A DNA stretch of 64,000 bases from CAWJNF01 sp963844235 (GTDB lineage: Bacteria > Actinomycetota > Thermoleophilia > Gaiellales > Gaiellaceae), in NCBI GenBank assembly GCA_963844235.1, contig CAWJNF010000003.1, positions 186,001 through 250,000 of the forward strand, read 5' to 3'. Shown one piece after another: positions 63,947-64,000 of this stretch. Every line of letters begins with the position of its first letter. The stretch's first letter is position 1. The notes below the pieces were generated by a model. That model did not search any database. It saw only the letters and a program-made list of their open reading frames with translations, and was not told where the DNA came from. Position numbers and translations under genes: made by a program.

Positions 63947-64000
63947 TCAGAGCAGGAGCTTGCCCACCAGGTAGCCGACGCCGAACGCGATCGCCAGGAA
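63947..64000 (-). CDS. C-terminal end of a small membrane protein (runs off the window)
   Basis: The last 17 codons on the minus strand read FLAIAFGVGYLVGKLLL then TGA. This is a hydrophobic, glycine-containing helix with a lysine near the end, as in YtxH-like or small membrane proteins. Too little is visible to name it. Confidence 0.35.
   Translation of the reverse strand, partial: FLAIAFGVGYLVGKLLL

Overview
The window is a high-GC, gene-dense bacterial chromosome segment. Coding runs mostly on the minus strand, with long operons whose genes overlap by 4 nt (ATGA/GTGA). GTG and TTG starts, the Gram-positive order rpsT/murJ-lepA-hemW-hrcA-dnaJ-prmA-mtaB-HIT-yqeY-phoH-ybeY-dgkA-cdd-era, and a rod-shape cluster linked to rplU-rpmA-obgE-nadD-rsfS point to an actinobacterium. 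A Thermoleophilia-like (Gaiellales/Solirubrobacterales) lineage is my best guess; this is inferred from layout and codon style, not tested.

Layout. 1-16.1 kb: the start of a tetR gene with a palindromic operator, then the era...lepA-murJ housekeeping operon (no grpE, dnaK or rsmE inside it) and rpsT on the opposite strand. 16.1-25 kb: an EamA transporter, holA, comEC, comEA, an SDR and leuS. 25-46.7 kb: an accessory island. It carries an HTH regulator with a serine hydrolase, a corrinoid/tetrahydrofolate methyl-transfer system, a YjhG-type sugar-acid dehydratase, a broken methyltransferase, a homocysteine methyltransferase, a DGPF protein with an ECF42-type sigma factor, an SMP-30 lactonase, a flavoprotein oxidoreductase without redox cysteines, a Cds1-like PLP enzyme, DUF1059, a class II glutamine amidotransferase and a double cNMP-domain protein. 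46.8-64 kb: tRNA-Ala(GGC), rsfS-nadD-obgE-rpmA-rplU, a long RNase E/G, the rodA-mrdA-mreD-mreC-mreB rod cluster, maf, a YbdK-type ligase, a methyltransferase, ndk and a zinc-ribbon membrane protein.

The most notable system is at 27.0-34.9 kb. A corrinoid protein, an MtrH-type methyltetrahydrofolate methyltransferase, an iron-sulfur ASKHA ATPase of the RACo type, DUF1638 and Virulence_fact-type proteins and a MetF/MetV pair form one operon led by an IclR regulator. A uroporphyrinogen-decarboxylase-type methyltransferase I is divergent to it. Together these are all four parts of an acetogen-type demethylase plus the enzyme that would feed the methyl group into C1 metabolism. Two identical-spacing palindromes (GTGCC-N7-GGCAC) flank the divergent promoter.

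Two further themes recur. A family of GTAGGGGC...GCCCCTAC palindromes lies between genes, inside rne, and at gene ends where it supplies stop codons. Seven single-base insertions break four genes, all between 25.2 and 37.9 kb, which is either local decay or local assembly error.
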